A stretch of DNA of 64,000 nucleotides, taken from NCBI GenBank assembly GCA_942492935.1, contig OW818654.1, positions 2,852,001 to 2,916,000 of the forward strand. Direction: 5' to 3'. Each line of letters opens with the position of its first letter. Within the stretch, counting starts at the first letter, position 1. Source of the stretch: JANJUO01 sp942492935. GTDB lineage: Bacteria; Bacteroidota; Ignavibacteria; Kapaibacteriales; UBA2268. A program made the position numbers and the translations under genes. The notes under the pieces were generated by a model. The model searched no databases, was not told the DNA's origin, and saw only the letters and a list, made by a program, of their open reading frames with translations. Positions 52,834-62,627 of this stretch are shown here, in pieces.

Positions 52834-54738
52834 CTGTCTAATAAGTATGAGCTTTTTTTGAGTGGTATCCTCGATTAATTGTGGAAAACTTTAGGCTATA
52901 AATAGCAGATAACATTATAAATATTTGCAATATAAATGGGCTATTGACGTTTATAAGAATAATTATTGTAGCTGTTTTTTAAAATGATTTATTTTTTGAA
53001 GATTATGCCAAAAGGTCGTTCAAGTAAATTGGTTTTCAAACCTTATAATCAAGATCAAGATGTTCTGTTTGCATATTCGCTTCAAGATTTAGTTCCTGAA
53101 AAGCATCCGGCAAGGCTTATTTCTAAAATTATCGACCAAATTGATATTTCTGAAATTATTAACTCTTATTCCGGTGGTGCAAGCAGATATTCTCCAAAAA
53201 TGTTATTGAAGGTAATTTTCTTTTCATATTATAATAATGTATATTCTTGTCGCGGAATAGCTCAAAATGTTGTTGAAAGTGTGCCTTGTATGTGGCTTGC
53301 CGCTGGTCAGAAGCCGGATTATAGAACCATCAATGCTTTCAGAGGTGGCAAGTTGAAGGATACAATTGATAATATTTTCAAACAAGTAACAAATCTACTT
53401 ATAGAAAATCATTTGGTTTCTCTCGATACAGTATTTGTTGATGGAACAAAAGTTGAGTCTGTTGCCGGTCGTTATTCTTTTGTATGGAAAAAATCAGTTG
53501 AAAAGAATGAAAATAATTTAAAAGAAAAAATAAAAGTAGTACTTGAAGAAATAACAGAAAGCATCAATCAAGACAATAAAACCATAGACTTAACAGAATC
53601 AAGCTGCGAAATAAATTCTGAAAATCTTGAAAAGTCAATAGAAAAGATTAATCAGGCAATAAAAGAGAAAAAAGAACTTGCCAATAAAACCGGAAAAAAA
53701 GCAATAAAGAAAGTAGAAAGTACTGTGGTAAAGCTACAGAAAAACGTAGAAAAACTTAAGGATTACGAAGAAAAATCAAAAATTTTAGGAGATAGAAACA
53801 GTTACTCGAAAACCGATACAGATGCAACATTTTTGCGATTGAAGGATGGCAATTTAAGACCGGCATACAATGTTCAAATCTCCACCGAAAATCAATGTGT
53901 ATTAAATTATAGTATCCATCAAACAGCCGCAGATACAGGAACATTTGTACCACACATGGAAAAATTCAAAGAGCTTCATGATTGTAGTCCGGCAAAGACA
54001 GTGGCCGATGGAGCTTATGGTAGTATGGAAAACTGGGAATACTGTGCAAATAACGATATTGATAACTACTTGAAATATAATACATTTCATCAGGAATCAA
54101 AAGACAGTTACAAATATGATATTTCAAAAGCTGAGAATTTATATTACAATAAGCAAGAGGACTATTTTGTCTGTTCGATGGGTCAACGTATGACAAATGC
54201 CGGAACGAAAACAGTAGTCACAAAAAACAAATATGAATATGAAGTATCAATGTATGTTGCCCAAAACTGCAATGGTTGTCCTTTGCGTGGAGCTTGCCAC
54301 AAATCAAAAACAAACCGCAAGATTGATTACAACAGCAAAATGAAAGAACACAAGAAAACAGCCCGAGAGAATTTGAACAGTGAATTAGGAAAAGAATTAC
54401 GAAAGCGACGAAGTTATGATGTTGAACCAGTATTCGGAGACATCAAATTTAACAGACGATTTCACAGATTTAGAATGACGGGGCTCGAAAAAGCGAACCT
54501 CGAAATTGGTTTATTGTCCACAGTACACAATTTAAAGATATTACACAAGCATATAACACGAAAAATGTCCAATTTATTTATTTTATTTCAAAATATTCAA
54601 AATCTGCGGCTTATTATGTTATATCCTTCCCATAAAAACAGGAAACTCATTTTATTTGAATTTCCTATTAATAAATTTCAGTCTGCCGCATAATTCTTAG
54701 CAAAATTATGTTCGGAATAATTGCTACTTATTAGACGG
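52834..54738 (+). mobile_element. IS1182-type insertion sequence
   Basis: About 1.9 kb bounded by short inverted repeats: CTGTCTAATAAGTA at the left and, read from the right, CCGTCTAATAAGTA (13 of 14). The transposase inside is intact. The precise ends and a target duplication could not be fixed. It separates the lipoprotein peptidase from the DUF389 gene. Confidence 0.75.
53005..54693 (+). CDS. IS1182-family transposase
   Basis: About 562 residues from the ATG at 53005 (MPKGRSSKLVFKPYNQDQDV), where family similarity begins; the frame from 52984 adds seven residues. The N-terminal DUF772-type domain has LVPEKHPARLISKIIDQID and YSPKMLLKVIFFSYYNNVYS. A long coiled-coil insert (about residues 165-260) is typical. 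The catalytic part has FVDGTKVESVAGRYSF with the first Asp, KTVADGAYGSMENWEY with the second, the CNGCPLRGACH cysteine cluster and DVEPVFGDIKFNRRFHRF with the Glu. No frameshift was seen. Confidence 0.92.
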   Translation: MPKGRSSKLVFKPYNQDQDVLFAYSLQDLVPEKHPARLISKIIDQIDISEIINSYSGGASRYSPKMLLKVIFFSYYNNVYSCRGIAQNVVESVPCMWLAAGQKPDYRTINAFRGGKLKDTIDNIFKQVTNLLIENHLVSLDTVFVDGTKVESVAGRYSFVWKKSVEKNENNLKEKIKVVLEEITESINQDNKTIDLTESSCEINSENLEKSIEKINQAIKEKKELANKTGKKAIKKVESTVVKLQKNVEKLKDYEEKSKILGDRNSYSKTDTDATFLRLKDGNLRPAYNVQISTENQCVLNYSIHQTAADTGTFVPHMEKFKELHDCSPAKTVADGAYGSMENWEYCANNDIDNYLKYNTFHQESKDSYKYDISKAENLYYNKQEDYFVCSMGQRMTNAGTKTVVTKNKYEYEVSMYVAQNCNGCPLRGACHKSKTNRKIDYNSKMKEHKKTARENLNSELGKELRKRRSYDVEPVFGDIKFNRRFHRFRMTGLEKANLEIGLLSTVHNLKILHKHITRKMSNLFILFQNIQNLRLIMLYPSHKNRKLILFEFPINKFQSAA

Positions 54739-55129
54739 GCTCTATTTGTTTATATCCATCAGTCATTTAGTATATCGAAGTGTGAGTTTAGTTTTGACAA
54801 AAATTTATAGATTTATATCTGAATTCAATATGAATTTTTGCTTAATCAAAATGATGATTAACTTTTAAAAATATTAATTCATGGAATATATTTTGTAAAA
54901 ATTGAATCTGGTACAATTGTAACAACAAAAAAATTAGTTATTAATAGGTAAGAATCAAATTTAAATAATCCATCATTCATCCGATGACTTAGAGTCCTCG
55001 GATGAATTAAATTTAAGATTGAGGTTTACATCAGCATTATGGAGTATGATTCCAATAATAGAATTGCAACTGAATTTATTTGGACTTATACTAAAAAAAA
55101 GCGAGCAGGTTAAGTTAAGAAGGTATTTT
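54739..55129. other. Intergenic spacer with a hairpin
   Basis: No gene is supported. A hairpin AATTCATCCGAGG-like structure, read as TTCATCCGATGACTTAGAGT followed by CCTCGGATGAA, lies at about 54975-55005; a decayed relative (TTCATCCGATAACTC, ATCGAATGAA) is at 37233-37262. The rest is A+T-rich. Confidence 0.55.
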
Positions 55130-56428
55130 CTAATCTTTCCTTAATACCTCAACTTGTTCTGAACCAAATTTTTGCTGAAGCCATTGTTTTAGCTTTAATT
55201 CATCTTCTTTCATATTTTTCATAGTAGTTTTGTAAATCAATACATTAGTCAAATTTGCACTGTCTGTATTGGCGTTGAGAATGTGCTTTCCAATTGATAT
55301 ATCACTCATATAAGGAAAAAGGATTGCAATTTCAGATAAGACATTAAAATTATTGAACTTATATGCATTTAATTCATTTTTTAAATTATTTATCACAATA
55401 TCTTTTTCGGATATTTTTCTACTTTGATTTCCGATTTCATTAAGTATCTCACTTTTTAAATCTGTTGCTTCTTGTTTAAATTGCAGTATTGTATTTTCTA
55501 AATAATAATTAGATAATTTATTATTTAGGACAGCAATTTCATTACTATCAAGTTTTCTTTCTAATAGTGCTAATTCAATTTTTTTGGGATTTGAATTGAA
55601 TTGGGTTCTCTTATAAATAATTGTGAAACTGTTATTTGTAATTTCATTAGTAATAAATTTTTCGACATTTTGAGTGAATTGTTTTTCTTTAAAAAGATTA
55701 TATGCTAAATAAAAACTTGGAATAATCATAACTAATACAAGTATAGTAATTCCATATCGAATTTGCTTTTCATGCTTAGAATATACTGGATGAATTGGTT
55801 TGTATTTAAGGTACTTGATAATAAAAAATGTTGCAATGCAAATAAAAAAACAATTAATTACATAAAGATAAAATGCTCCAAGAAAATATTGTAAATTACC
55901 TATTGCCAAACCATAGCCAGCTGTACACAAAGGTGGCATTAATGCGGTTGCAATTGCTACTCCAGGAATTGGATTACCCTTTTCTACTCTTGTTATTGCA
56001 ATTACTCCAACCAATCCACCAAAAAAAGCTATTAAAACATCATAAATATTTGGAGATATTCTGGCAAATAGTTCTGATTGAGTTTCTTTAAAAGGACTGA
56101 TAAAGAAATAAATCGTAGATACAAGCAAACTAACTAATGTTGCTATTAGCAAGTTCTTAATTGATTTTTTTAGAAGTTCAAAATTATAAGTACCTAAGGC
56201 AAATCCAGCACCTACAATTGGTCCCATTAGTGGAGAAATTAGCATTGCACCAATGATTACCGCTGTTGAATTAACGTTAAGCCCAACTGAAGCTACTACA
56301 ATTGCACAAGCAAGTATCCACAAATTAGAACCACGAAACGATATACTCGATGTTACATTTTCTAAAACTTTTTGCTTATCTTCCTCACCATTATGCAAAT
56401 CTATGAAATCAAAAATTTTACTTTTCAT
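55130..56428 (-). CDS. DUF389 family membrane protein
   Basis: A 432-residue inner-membrane protein. After a cytoplasmic start, the DUF389 core is plain: SFRGSNLWILACAIVVASVG, LNVNSTAVIIGAMLISPLMG and PIVGAGFALGTYNFELLKKS, then further helices including FFGGLVGVIAITRVEKGNP and GVAIATALMPPLCTAGYGLA. About seven to eight helices are predicted up to residue 245. The C-terminal 180 residues are a soluble, coiled-coil-rich part of unknown role. Family function is unestablished. It stands alone, between an IS1182-type element and a dispersed repeat. Confidence 0.88.
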   Translation of the reverse strand: MKSKIFDFIDLHNGEEDKQKVLENVTSSISFRGSNLWILACAIVVASVGLNVNSTAVIIGAMLISPLMGPIVGAGFALGTYNFELLKKSIKNLLIATLVSLLVSTIYFFISPFKETQSELFARISPNIYDVLIAFFGGLVGVIAITRVEKGNPIPGVAIATALMPPLCTAGYGLAIGNLQYFLGAFYLYVINCFFICIATFFIIKYLKYKPIHPVYSKHEKQIRYGITILVLVMIIPSFYLAYNLFKEKQFTQNVEKFITNEITNNSFTIIYKRTQFNSNPKKIELALLERKLDSNEIAVLNNKLSNYYLENTILQFKQEATDLKSEILNEIGNQSRKISEKDIVINNLKNELNAYKFNNFNVLSEIAILFPYMSDISIGKHILNANTDSANLTNVLIYKTTMKNMKEDELKLKQWLQQKFGSEQVEVLRKD

Positions 56429-56647
56429 TACAATTTCTATCCTTCGTTGGTTAATTATTATATCAATTTAATTAATTATTTTTCTAAACATTCAACTCCA
56501 AAAAAATAAAAATACAAATAAATATTGATAACATAAAACAAAATCGTTCTTAATCAAAATTAGTAGATTTTTGAAATTTTAATTGACATTAAAATTAAAG
56601 TAACCACTCAGTCGCTTATAGGTAATTTAGAATTTTTGTTCATTTTT

Positions 56648-56955
56648 TAAAATTCCTTGAAATTCCCATCGGGAATTAATGTTTGTAACAGAAGAATCAC
56701 CTATCATTACCTGCAACACCGTAGGTGTTGAATGTGAATTAAATTATTCAATCCCAATGGGATTGCTGGACTTACGGGAGTTCCTTCCCCTTGGGGAAGG
56801 TTAGGTTGGGGTTTACAAAGATGTAATCCCTATCGGGATTTTCGAAGAATTTCATTTTATGATTATTTTCAAATTGTTCCAATTTTACTTGTTATTCATC
56901 CAAATAACATAGCAAATTGAAAATTTCAATGCTACTATTTAGTTACAAATTAAAC
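56648..56955. repeat. Dispersed intergenic hairpin repeat, copy C
   Basis: The fullest copy. It starts CCTTGAAATTCCCATCGGGAAT, then TTTGTAACAGAAGAATCACC, CAACACC-GTA-GGTGTTG, ATCCCAAT-GGGAT followed by TGCTGGACTTACGGGAGTT, an extra CCTTCCCC-TTGGGG-AAGG hairpin absent from A and B, and ATCCC-TATC-GGGAT with TTTTCGAAGAATTTCATTTT. The tail (AAATTGTTCC, CAAATTGAAAAT, TTAGTTACAAATTAA) matches copy A. The rest of 56429-57179 is A+T-rich leader of mdh and the divergent DUF389 gene. Confidence 0.78.
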
Positions 56956-57179
56956 AATAATTCAATCACTTTATAGTATAAATTGTTGCTTAAAATAAGG
57001 CAAAATTTAAAGAATTTCAAAGAATTTATTCCCATAAATTATTATAATAAAAGAGTTTAATAACAATAAAAAAATATAAATTTTATTATATTTTTAAAAA
57101 CAATTTAATAAAAATTTCGTTTATGATTTTTCAATGTGTAAATTATTTTTAAAACAGTATTAATAAAATTGAGGTTTAA

Positions 57180-58154
57180 ATGAAAATTACAGTAGTTGGT
57201 GCAGGAAACGTTGGTGCAACTGTTGCGCAAGTTTTAGCTAACAGAGAATTAGCAAACGAGATTTGGTTGGTAGATATTGCAGAAGGTGTTGCTAAAGGCA
57301 AAGCGTTAGATATGTATGAATCAATGCCAATTTTTTCTTCAAGTTCCAAAGTTTTTGGTAGTTCTGATTATGCTCCTACAGCAGATTCTGATATTGTTGT
57401 CATTACAGCAGGTCTTGCTCGTCGTCCTGGAATGACAAGAGATGATTTATTAATCAAAAATGCAACAATTGTATCTGAATGTGCAGAAAATGCTTATAAA
57501 TATTCGCCAAATGCAATATTCATAATCGTTTCAAATCCTTTAGATGTAATGACTTATGTAGCATTAAAGAAAACTGATTTACCAAAACATAAGGTTATTG
57601 GTATGGCTGGCATTTTAGATACCGCACGCTACCGTTCATTTATCTCTATGGAATTAGGTATTTCTGTAAAGGATATTAATGCTTTGGTTCTTGGTGGACA
57701 TGGCGATACAATGGTTCCACTTCCAAGATACACAACAGTTGCAGGTATCCCAATAACTGAATTACTTTCTGAAGAAAAAATCCATGCAATTGTTGACCGT
57801 GCTGCCAAAGGTGGTATCGAAATCGTAAATTATCTTCAAACTGGCTCAGCTTATTATGCACCAGGTACTGCTGCTGCTGAAATAGTTGAATCTATTGTTA
57901 AAGACCAAAATAGAATACTTCCTTGTACAGTTCTTCTTGATGGCGAATATGGTTGCCACGATGTATGTATTGGTGTGCCTGTCATTATTGGCAAAGATGG
58001 CATTAAAGAAGTAGTTGAATTGAAATTAACCGATGATGAAATGTATCTGTTTAAGACTTCAGCAGACCACGTTAAAACTACAATTACTCAAGCTATGGAG
58101 CTTATTGGAGTGTTCAAACGTTATCACGATACATCAGAGCATGATATTGATTAA
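57180..58154 (+). CDS. mdh: Malate dehydrogenase (LDH-like type)
   Basis: Interconverts malate and oxaloacetate with NAD in the citric acid cycle. The 324-residue protein belongs to the lactate-dehydrogenase-like MDH group. It starts with the Rossmann loop VVGAGNVGATVAQ, followed by the acidic end of beta-2 (LVDIAEG). The substrate loop ARRPGMTRDDLL holds the Arg residues that select malate, then VSNPLDVMTYVALK, GMAGILDTARYRSF and the catalytic His in GGHGDTMVPL near residue 174. Length is slightly longer than usual, with a C-terminal tail KRYHDTSEHDID. A strong hairpin terminator follows. Confidence 0.96.
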   Translation: MKITVVGAGNVGATVAQVLANRELANEIWLVDIAEGVAKGKALDMYESMPIFSSSSKVFGSSDYAPTADSDIVVITAGLARRPGMTRDDLLIKNATIVSECAENAYKYSPNAIFIIVSNPLDVMTYVALKKTDLPKHKVIGMAGILDTARYRSFISMELGISVKDINALVLGGHGDTMVPLPRYTTVAGIPITELLSEEKIHAIVDRAAKGGIEIVNYLQTGSAYYAPGTAAAEIVESIVKDQNRILPCTVLLDGEYGCHDVCIGVPVIIGKDGIKEVVELKLTDDEMYLFKTSADHVKTTITQAMELIGVFKRYHDTSEHDID

Positions 58155-58173
58155 TTTTCAATCAAAATTTAAT

Positions 58174-58209
58174 AAAAAATGCTACATATTAATATGTAGC
58201 ATTTTTTTT
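58174..58209. terminator. Bidirectional terminator between mdh and the convergent gene
   Basis: AAAAAATGCTACATATT...AATATGTAGCATTTTTTTT is a long stem with T-runs on both strands, 20 bases after the mdh stop and about 40 bases from the end of the convergent gene. Confidence 0.9.
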
Positions 58210-58246
58210 GAGTTTTTATTGAAATAGAATATCATTACTGCTTTTT

Positions 58247-60787
58247 TTAAAAAGAACGAATTGCTCTAACATAGTTATTATTATTTTTATTAAGAGTACT
58301 AATAGTACCATCATTAAAATTTTGACCATAAGCATTATTAGCAGTATTCTCAGAAGAACTCCAATAAATATTTGTTGTAAAATTGCCTATAATTGCTCTA
58401 TTTAGGTATAACTTATTTAGCTCATCTCTACTTGGCAGATACCAATCATCATAACCGCCTGAAACCAAATTAGCGCATACATCGGCAGCAATACCAGCGT
58501 CTGGACATCCAGCTTCAATGTCAATCGTATTTTGATTACCTGTACTAATGGCTGTGCCATCAGCTCCAGAGATAGATGAATTGTTACAGCCCCACTTGAT
58601 ATTAATCCCACCATTATCGCTTAGAGATGCTATAAATCCATGTTGTACATTTGGGTCATACCCAGCGTCACCTTCTTGCAAAATATAAGCAACTTTACCA
58701 CCGCGATATGTGTCTCCAACAGAAACAATTGTTGCAGAAGTTCCATCAAAATTCATCCATTCTGTACCATTGTAATAATTTGGCTTTTTTGTTACGGTAT
58801 TGAATACAACTAATCCTTCTACTGCAGTTATAGCGTTTCTTTGGTCTTGAGTCATTCTTGGAAGTAAAAAACCTTTTGTTGTGCTTGAAATTTCCAAAGC
58901 GGCACTGTTTGAGGGAGTTGCTGTACCAATTGCCAAAGTATTTGAAGAAATGCTATTTGTAGCAAAATTTCCTGAGGCATCTCTTTCAACTAATGTTGAT
59001 GGTGTGTTGTTGCTTGTTGCATTATTTATGAGAACTGTAGCTGCTGCAACATTTGCAGCAGTTTGACCTCCAACAGTACTTACAACTGTTGCAGTCTGAT
59101 TTCCAGTTACATCACCAACTAAATTACCTGAGAAATTTGCCGTTGAAGTTGCGGTACTTGCATTTCCAGCTAAATTTGCTGTAATTGTTCCAGCTGAAAA
59201 ATTACCTGAAGCATCACGAGAAACAATTTTGCTTGCTGTATTTGTACTTACTGCATCAGTTGAAATTGTAATATCATTTGTATTATTGGTTACTGTTATA
59301 TAGCTACCAGCTTTTATTGTTTTTAAATTAAGATTGATACCAGACTTATCTTTAAAAATGTGCCCTTCACCAGTACCTACATTAGATGCTGATGTTTGCC
59401 CAGGTAGTGAAAATTGAGCAAATGTAATTTCATCAGTGCCAATTGTTGCTGTAGGAGTGTTACAAATCCAACTTGACCCTTTATTATCCGTTCCATTAAG
59501 TACTAAAACATAAGCTTTATTTGCTACTCCACTTGAAAAATCAGAGGTTCTACTCCAAGCTCCACTACTTGCAACCCACAAACCATTTTCCTTTTTATCG
59601 GTTTGTCCAATTAATAAGACGATATCATTGGCAGTAAGTGTAACTCCATCAATAGTAGGTAATCCACTTAAAGTAATATTTGAGAACGATATAACGTTAG
59701 CTGGATTCTTCAAAACAATTCCAAGAAGAACTTGTTGATCCAAATATGCTTTAGTTACAGCATCCGTTGAATTTGTTATTGTTCCATTAATTGTAATCAT
59801 ATTTACAGCAAAATTATTTGATGCATCACGAGCTACAATAGTATTTGCTGAACTGGTAGAAGTGGCTGTAGTTGCTGAATTTGAGACTTTACCTGCAGAA
59901 GCAATTGTATTTAATTTTGTATCATCAATTGAACCCGCAAGCATAGTGTTTGTTACTTTGCCAGCACCGATAGCAGTTGCACTTTGCGTCCCAGAAATAT
60001 CTCCAGACAATGAACCACTAAAATTAGTGGTAGTTGTTGCTGAAGAAGCATTACCATTCAAAGTAGCAGTTATAGTACCAGCCGTGAAATTGCCAGAAGC
60101 ATCTCGCAACACAATCGTACTTGCATCATTTGCCGAAGTAGCAGTAGTAGCAGAATTTGCAACTTTTCCAGCTGTTGAAATTGTTGAAAGTTTTGAATCC
60201 GAAATTCCTGCATTGGCGTCAACATCAGCATTAACAATCAAAGAAGTGCTTAATGCTCCATTTACATTATTATGAACTACACCTGCTGTTGATAATGATG
60301 GAATTGAAACTGTACCAGCATTGCTAATTTGTATTCTATTTGTATTGTTTGTTTCGAGAATTAATCCATAATTATCATTTGTGCCAAGAATCATATCAGT
60401 TCCTAAAGAATTTCCACCACTTGAAATACTTCCTGATGTTCCACTACTCGCTAAGGCGTATCCAGTTGCATTAAATGCTATTCTTGGAGTTAATGTTGTT
60501 GTACCTACTACAATTTCGAGCCAGAGTTCTTGAGCAAAATTTACTAAAGAAACATCTAATTCTACAGTAAAAAGACCATTTGTAATAGTAACATTATTAT
60601 GAGTAACTGTTTTTAATAAATCACCAGCATTAATGTGATTATAAATTTTAAATATAAGATTTCTTGTCCCATTTATTAAATTGCCAGAATCATCTGAAAG
60701 TACACCTTGATATGTAATTTTAGAAGGTTGTGCATAAAGTGTAATTGCAAAAAGTATTGCAATACAAAATAGAATATATTTTTTCAT
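58247..60787 (-). CDS. Repetitive secreted fibre-like protein with DUF1566 domain
   Basis: About 846 residues from ATG 60787 (MKKYILFCIAILFAITLYAQ, signal peptide). Residues 25-130 form a conserved start (KITYQGVLSDDSGNLINGTR). The middle is built from low-complexity Ala/Thr/Ser/Asn repeats, with recurring units such as TIVLRDASGNFTAGTITA, TLNGNASSATTTTNFSGSLS and GKVTNTMLAGSIDDTKLN. These resemble phage tail-fibre or collar repeats. The last 170 residues are a DUF1566-type domain (GDTYRGGKVAYILQEGDAGY, WGCNNSSISGADGTAISTGN, DDWYLPSRDELNKLYLN, WSSSENT). No type IX sorting domain is evident. Adhesion or matrix binding is plausible. Confidence 0.8.
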   Translation of the reverse strand: MKKYILFCIAILFAITLYAQPSKITYQGVLSDDSGNLINGTRNLIFKIYNHINAGDLLKTVTHNNVTITNGLFTVELDVSLVNFAQELWLEIVVGTTTLTPRIAFNATGYALASSGTSGSISSGGNSLGTDMILGTNDNYGLILETNNTNRIQISNAGTVSIPSLSTAGVVHNNVNGALSTSLIVNADVDANAGISDSKLSTISTAGKVANSATTATSANDASTIVLRDASGNFTAGTITATLNGNASSATTTTNFSGSLSGDISGTQSATAIGAGKVTNTMLAGSIDDTKLNTIASAGKVSNSATTATSTSSANTIVARDASNNFAVNMITINGTITNSTDAVTKAYLDQQVLLGIVLKNPANVISFSNITLSGLPTIDGVTLTANDIVLLIGQTDKKENGLWVASSGAWSRTSDFSSGVANKAYVLVLNGTDNKGSSWICNTPTATIGTDEITFAQFSLPGQTSASNVGTGEGHIFKDKSGINLNLKTIKAGSYITVTNNTNDITISTDAVSTNTASKIVSRDASGNFSAGTITANLAGNASTATSTANFSGNLVGDVTGNQTATVVSTVGGQTAANVAAATVLINNATSNNTPSTLVERDASGNFATNSISSNTLAIGTATPSNSAALEISSTTKGFLLPRMTQDQRNAITAVEGLVVFNTVTKKPNYYNGTEWMNFDGTSATIVSVGDTYRGGKVAYILQEGDAGYDPNVQHGFIASLSDNGGINIKWGCNNSSISGADGTAISTGNQNTIDIEAGCPDAGIAADVCANLVSGGYDDWYLPSRDELNKLYLNRAIIGNFTTNIYWSSSENTANNAYGQNFNDGTISTLNKNNNNYVRAIRSF

Positions 60788-61227
60788 ATCCATACCAAAA
60801 TAATCTATAAGTATTATTTGCCAATTGCAAAGATATTGAAAAATAATTTATGTAAAAAGAAATTTTTTTAAACAATCAGTCTGTTGCTCAAGTAATATTG
60901 ATATGTTATCGCACGTGGAAAATCCCACCTATTGCTTAATCAACCGACCGTTAGCAGTCAAACATCTGATGTATTGGAAACATCCGATGTTTTTTAAAAA
61001 TTGTTAGCTGTAATTTGCACGTGAAATTTTCATTTAGGTACTGAATTTGCACATAACAAACTGGTCATTGGGCTTGCGTTGCATTGAGCTTGCGTTGCAC
61101 TGAGCTTGTCGAAGTGTCGAAGTGTCGAAATGATTTGTTACAATCTGATAATCCTGATGGGATTTTCAAGTAATTATTGCAAATATATAGAAAGTATATT
61201 TTCGAACAAATTAATTAAATAAATATA
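60788..61227. other. Intergenic spacer with repeats
   Basis: No gene is supported. A hairpin AACATCTGATG...CATCCGATGTTTTTT is at 60960-60993, related to those at 24587 and 26929. Short direct repeats GAGCTTGCGTTGCA and GTGTCGAA follow at 61070-61125, echoing 13708. At 61138-61175 TGTTACAATCTGATAATCC and GGGATTTTCAAG form a truncated piece of the A/B/C dispersed repeat. Confidence 0.6.
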
Positions 61228-61791
61228 TTATTTGATTTTATCTAAGGTTCCAAGTCGCTTATTTTTGAGTTGTTTAAAGTGGGAAGGTGAAAGTCCTGTG
61301 ATTTTTTTGAATTGATTTGATAAATGCTGAACGCTACTATAATGAAGTTTCCAAGCAATTTCACTTAGTGTAAGTTCATTATAAACAAGTAATTCTTTGG
61401 CTCTTTCAATTTTATGTTTAATAATGAATTGCTGTATTGTTGTACCTGTTACTAATGAGAATAAATTCGATAAATACGTATAATCTAAATCTAATTTTTC
61501 ACTTAAATAATCAGAAAAATTAATTAGCAATTCTTCATCGGAGTAATGGATAAGTTCTACTATAATATTTTTAATTTTTTCAATGATTTGACTTTTTTTA
61601 TCGCCGATTAATTCTAAACCGAATTTTTTTAAGCCAAGGTCAAGGAGTTCCTTTTGTTCATCATTAATACATTCAGCGAGTTCAACCTCCCCTATTTCAA
61701 GTTTTGAATATTTTAAATCTAACTTTTCGAGTTCTGATGCAACAACTAATTTACATCTAATACACACCATATATTTTATAAAAATCTTCAT
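61228..61791 (-). CDS. AraC-family transcriptional regulator
   Basis: A 187-residue protein with a C-terminal AraC DNA-binding domain of two helix-turn-helix motifs: LSEKLDLDYTYLSNLFSLVT with QQFIIKHKIERAKELLVYN, then LTLSEIAWKLHYSSVQHLSN and QFKKITGLSPSHFKQLK. The N-terminal MVCIRCKLVV segment with two cysteines recalls the small group of Bacteroidota regulators with a CxxC start, which may sense metal or redox state; that is inference. Target genes are unknown. Confidence 0.88.
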   Translation of the reverse strand: MKIFIKYMVCIRCKLVVASELEKLDLKYSKLEIGEVELAECINDEQKELLDLGLKKFGLELIGDKKSQIIEKIKNIIVELIHYSDEELLINFSDYLSEKLDLDYTYLSNLFSLVTGTTIQQFIIKHKIERAKELLVYNELTLSEIAWKLHYSSVQHLSNQFKKITGLSPSHFKQLKNKRLGTLDKIK

Positions 61792-62048
61792 ATTAACCTG
61801 AAAAAAATGATTAAATCTTATATTTATACTATCGACAATACAATGTGAATAAATTTTACTTGATTTGCATTTTTTATCAATATATTAACAGACGAAACTA
61901 TAAGTATTTTATTTTATTAAATATATACATAAATATAATTATTTAAATTTCAAATATAATTCAGGAGTTTTTTATATTAACTCCTGAATAGTTTGCATAA
62001 TTTTTTGTATTTAACAATTGATTCTATAAATTGTTAAATGTTGATAGT

Positions 62049-62555
62049 TTAGAAATAATATCTGAACCCAACAGCACCTTCTAATTTACTTTGAGATGCT
62101 GGAACAAATCCAAACATCAATCCAAGTTCTCCGAAAAATTCTAATGGAGTATTTCGTGGTACAATATTAAATCCAAGCAAGCCACGTAAACCAACACCTA
62201 TTTCATCATTTTGCTTGTACCAGTATTTATTGTCATTTTTATACCACCATCCCCCACTTTCACCAATACCTATTGCGATTCCAGGTCCAACATACATATT
62301 AATTACATTTGAATTAAAGGCGTTGAAATGCCATAAATAATCAGCACCAATTCGCAAATTACCCATATAGGAATTTCCAATACTTAAAGCAAAAGCTGTG
62401 CTTTGATGTGTCCAAATTTTAGCTGTTAAGCCCGTTGGCTCTCCAATCATCAAACCCAATCCAAAATCTCTTCCCATTGGCGAGAATGATTTTAAAGTTG
62501 AAACGAACATTACTATTAAAAGTAAAGCAAAAAAGACGTTTTTTAAGATTTTCAT
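62049..62555 (-). CDS. Outer-membrane beta-barrel protein
   Basis: A 168-residue protein with a signal peptide (about residues 1-24, MKILKNVFFALLLIVMFVST). The mature part is a run of amphipathic strands with Gly and aromatic residues (GLGLMIGEPTGLTAKIW, YVGPGIAIGIGESGGWW, GVGLRGLLGFNIV) and ends in FRYYF, the C-terminal aromatic recognised for barrel insertion. Function is unknown. Confidence 0.8.
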   Translation of the reverse strand: MKILKNVFFALLLIVMFVSTLKSFSPMGRDFGLGLMIGEPTGLTAKIWTHQSTAFALSIGNSYMGNLRIGADYLWHFNAFNSNVINMYVGPGIAIGIGESGGWWYKNDNKYWYKQNDEIGVGLRGLLGFNIVPRNTPLEFFGELGLMFGFVPASQSKLEGAVGFRYYF

Positions 62556-62627
62556 TATTATCTCTATTTAATTTCAAAAAATGTTTTAAATTATTATACT
62601 AAATTTGATTTAAGTATTATATATAAA

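Noticed and set aside
52820..54760. Target duplication of the IS1182-type element
   Set aside because: No convincing matching bases were found next to the short inverted repeats.
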